In this document: positions 5,913-6,388 of the stretch, one piece after another | How positions within the stretch are numbered: the stretch's first letter is position 1 | Layout: each line of letters begins with the position of its first letter | NCBI GenBank assembly: GCA_031276935.1 | Contig: JAISMD010000094.1 | Span: 1-6,388, forward strand | Source: Puniceicoccales bacterium | GTDB taxonomy: Bacteria; Verrucomicrobiota; Verrucomicrobiia; Opitutales; LL51 | Length of the DNA stretch: 6,388 nt | Direction of reading: 5' to 3' | Translations under genes and position numbers: made by a program | The notes under the pieces: model-generated | Told to the model about the DNA's origin: nothing | The model's database searches: none | Seen by the model: the letters and a program-made list of their open reading frames with translations, nothing else

Positions 5913-6388
5913 TAAACATTTTTCTTCCTGAAGGGAACTCCAAATAACCTCAATAAATCTCGCCCCTCTCCATCCGTCTTCGCCGAAGTCACAAAAGTAA
6001 TGTCCATGCCGACCACCTTCCGTTCCTTGTCAATGGAAACTTCCGGGAAAATCGTATGGTCCACGATCCCCAATGTGTAATTACCTCGGCCATCAAATTT
6101 ATTCGAAACTCCACGGAAATCGCGTACCGCAGGTAAGGCAATGGATATGAGTTTGTAAAAAAATTCATACATCGCCCGTCCTCGCAGGGTCACTTTTAAA
6201 CCGTTCGCCATCCCTTTCCGTAACTTAAAATTGGAAATGCTTTTCTTGGCCTTGACCGTAATCGGTTTTTGACAACAAATAGTGGCAATATCCCGCTCCA
6301 CATCCCCGATAAAATTCTTATCCCAATCGGAAGCAATGGCCGAATTGACTACAATTTTCTCCAAATAGGGCACCAAATGCTTATTTTT
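5912..6388 (-). CDS. rplE: 50S ribosomal protein L5, N-terminus beyond window edge
   Basis: L5 binds 5S rRNA in the central protuberance and contacts the P-site tRNA and S13. The frame stays open to the last base of the window, giving 158 residues; complete L5 has about 180, so roughly 20 N-terminal residues are missing. The residues nearest the edge (KNKHLVPYLEKIVVN) align with the family block N-x-x-x-V-P-x-L-E-K-I, which lies internally in L5, so the TTG at 6376 is not a real start. Further landmarks are KPITVKAKKSISNFKLR, KVTLRGRAMYEF, RDFRGVSNKFDGRGNYTLG, DHTIFPE and the C-terminal GRDLLRLFGVPFRKK. The phrases KSISNFKLR and DHTIFPE resemble Verrucomicrobiota L5 as I remember it. It heads the visible part of the operon, followed by rpsN after 11 bases. 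Confidence 0.97.
   Translation of the reverse strand, partial: KNKHLVPYLEKIVVNSAIASDWDKNFIGDVERDIATICCQKPITVKAKKSISNFKLRKGMANGLKVTLRGRAMYEFFYKLISIALPAVRDFRGVSNKFDGRGNYTLGIVDHTIFPEVSIDKERKVVGMDITFVTSAKTDGEGRDLLRLFGVPFRKKNV

Noticed and set aside
5912..6376. A complete L5 gene starting at the TTG at 6376.
   Set aside because: The frame remains open to the window edge and the upstream residues (KNKH) belong to a conserved internal block of L5. The real start lies outside the window.

Overview
This window is an ordinary but complete stretch of a bacterial ribosomal-protein supercluster, the spc operon running into the alpha operon. All genes lie on the minus strand, so transcription runs from position 6388 towards 1. 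In that order the genes are: L5 (rplE, 5'-truncated by the window edge), S14 (rpsN), S8 (rpsH), L6 (rplF), L18 (rplR), S5 (rpsE), L15 (rplO), SecY (secY), type I methionine aminopeptidase (map), S13 (rpsM), S11 (rpsK) and the first 23 codons of S4 (rpsD), which runs off the left edge. No gap exceeds 42 bases. I see no RNA gene, mobile element, CRISPR array, terminator or convincing promoter inside the window.

The set of linked genes is informative. rpmD (L30) is absent between rpsE and rplO, which overlap by 4 bases. adk is absent between secY and map. infA and rpmJ are absent between map and rpsM. S14 is the long, zinc-free form, and the visible N-terminus of S4 also lacks the first two zinc-ligand cysteines. 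From remembered family sequences, L5, S8, S11 and SecY look most like Verrucomicrobiota, probably the Opitutae side. That placement is inference, not a database result. Base composition is moderate, with AT-rich spacers.

Functionally, nine proteins seen whole or nearly whole (L5, S14, S8, L6, L18, S5, L15, S13, S11), plus the start of S4, are ribosome subunits. SecY is the membrane channel for proteins leaving the ribosome. Map removes initiator methionine from nascent chains. The genes are packed for translational coupling. Several UAG stop codons are built into the next gene's Shine-Dalgarno sequence, rplO starts with GTG behind a perfect AGGAGG, and rpsM and rpsD have strong Shine-Dalgarno sequences unusually far upstream.

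I do not find a new biological system here. The points most worth a second look are a C-terminal extension of SecY carrying a predicted extra (11th) membrane segment, an acidic N-terminal extension on S11 with a small internal repeat, and the unusual initiation regions of rpsM, rpsD and map.
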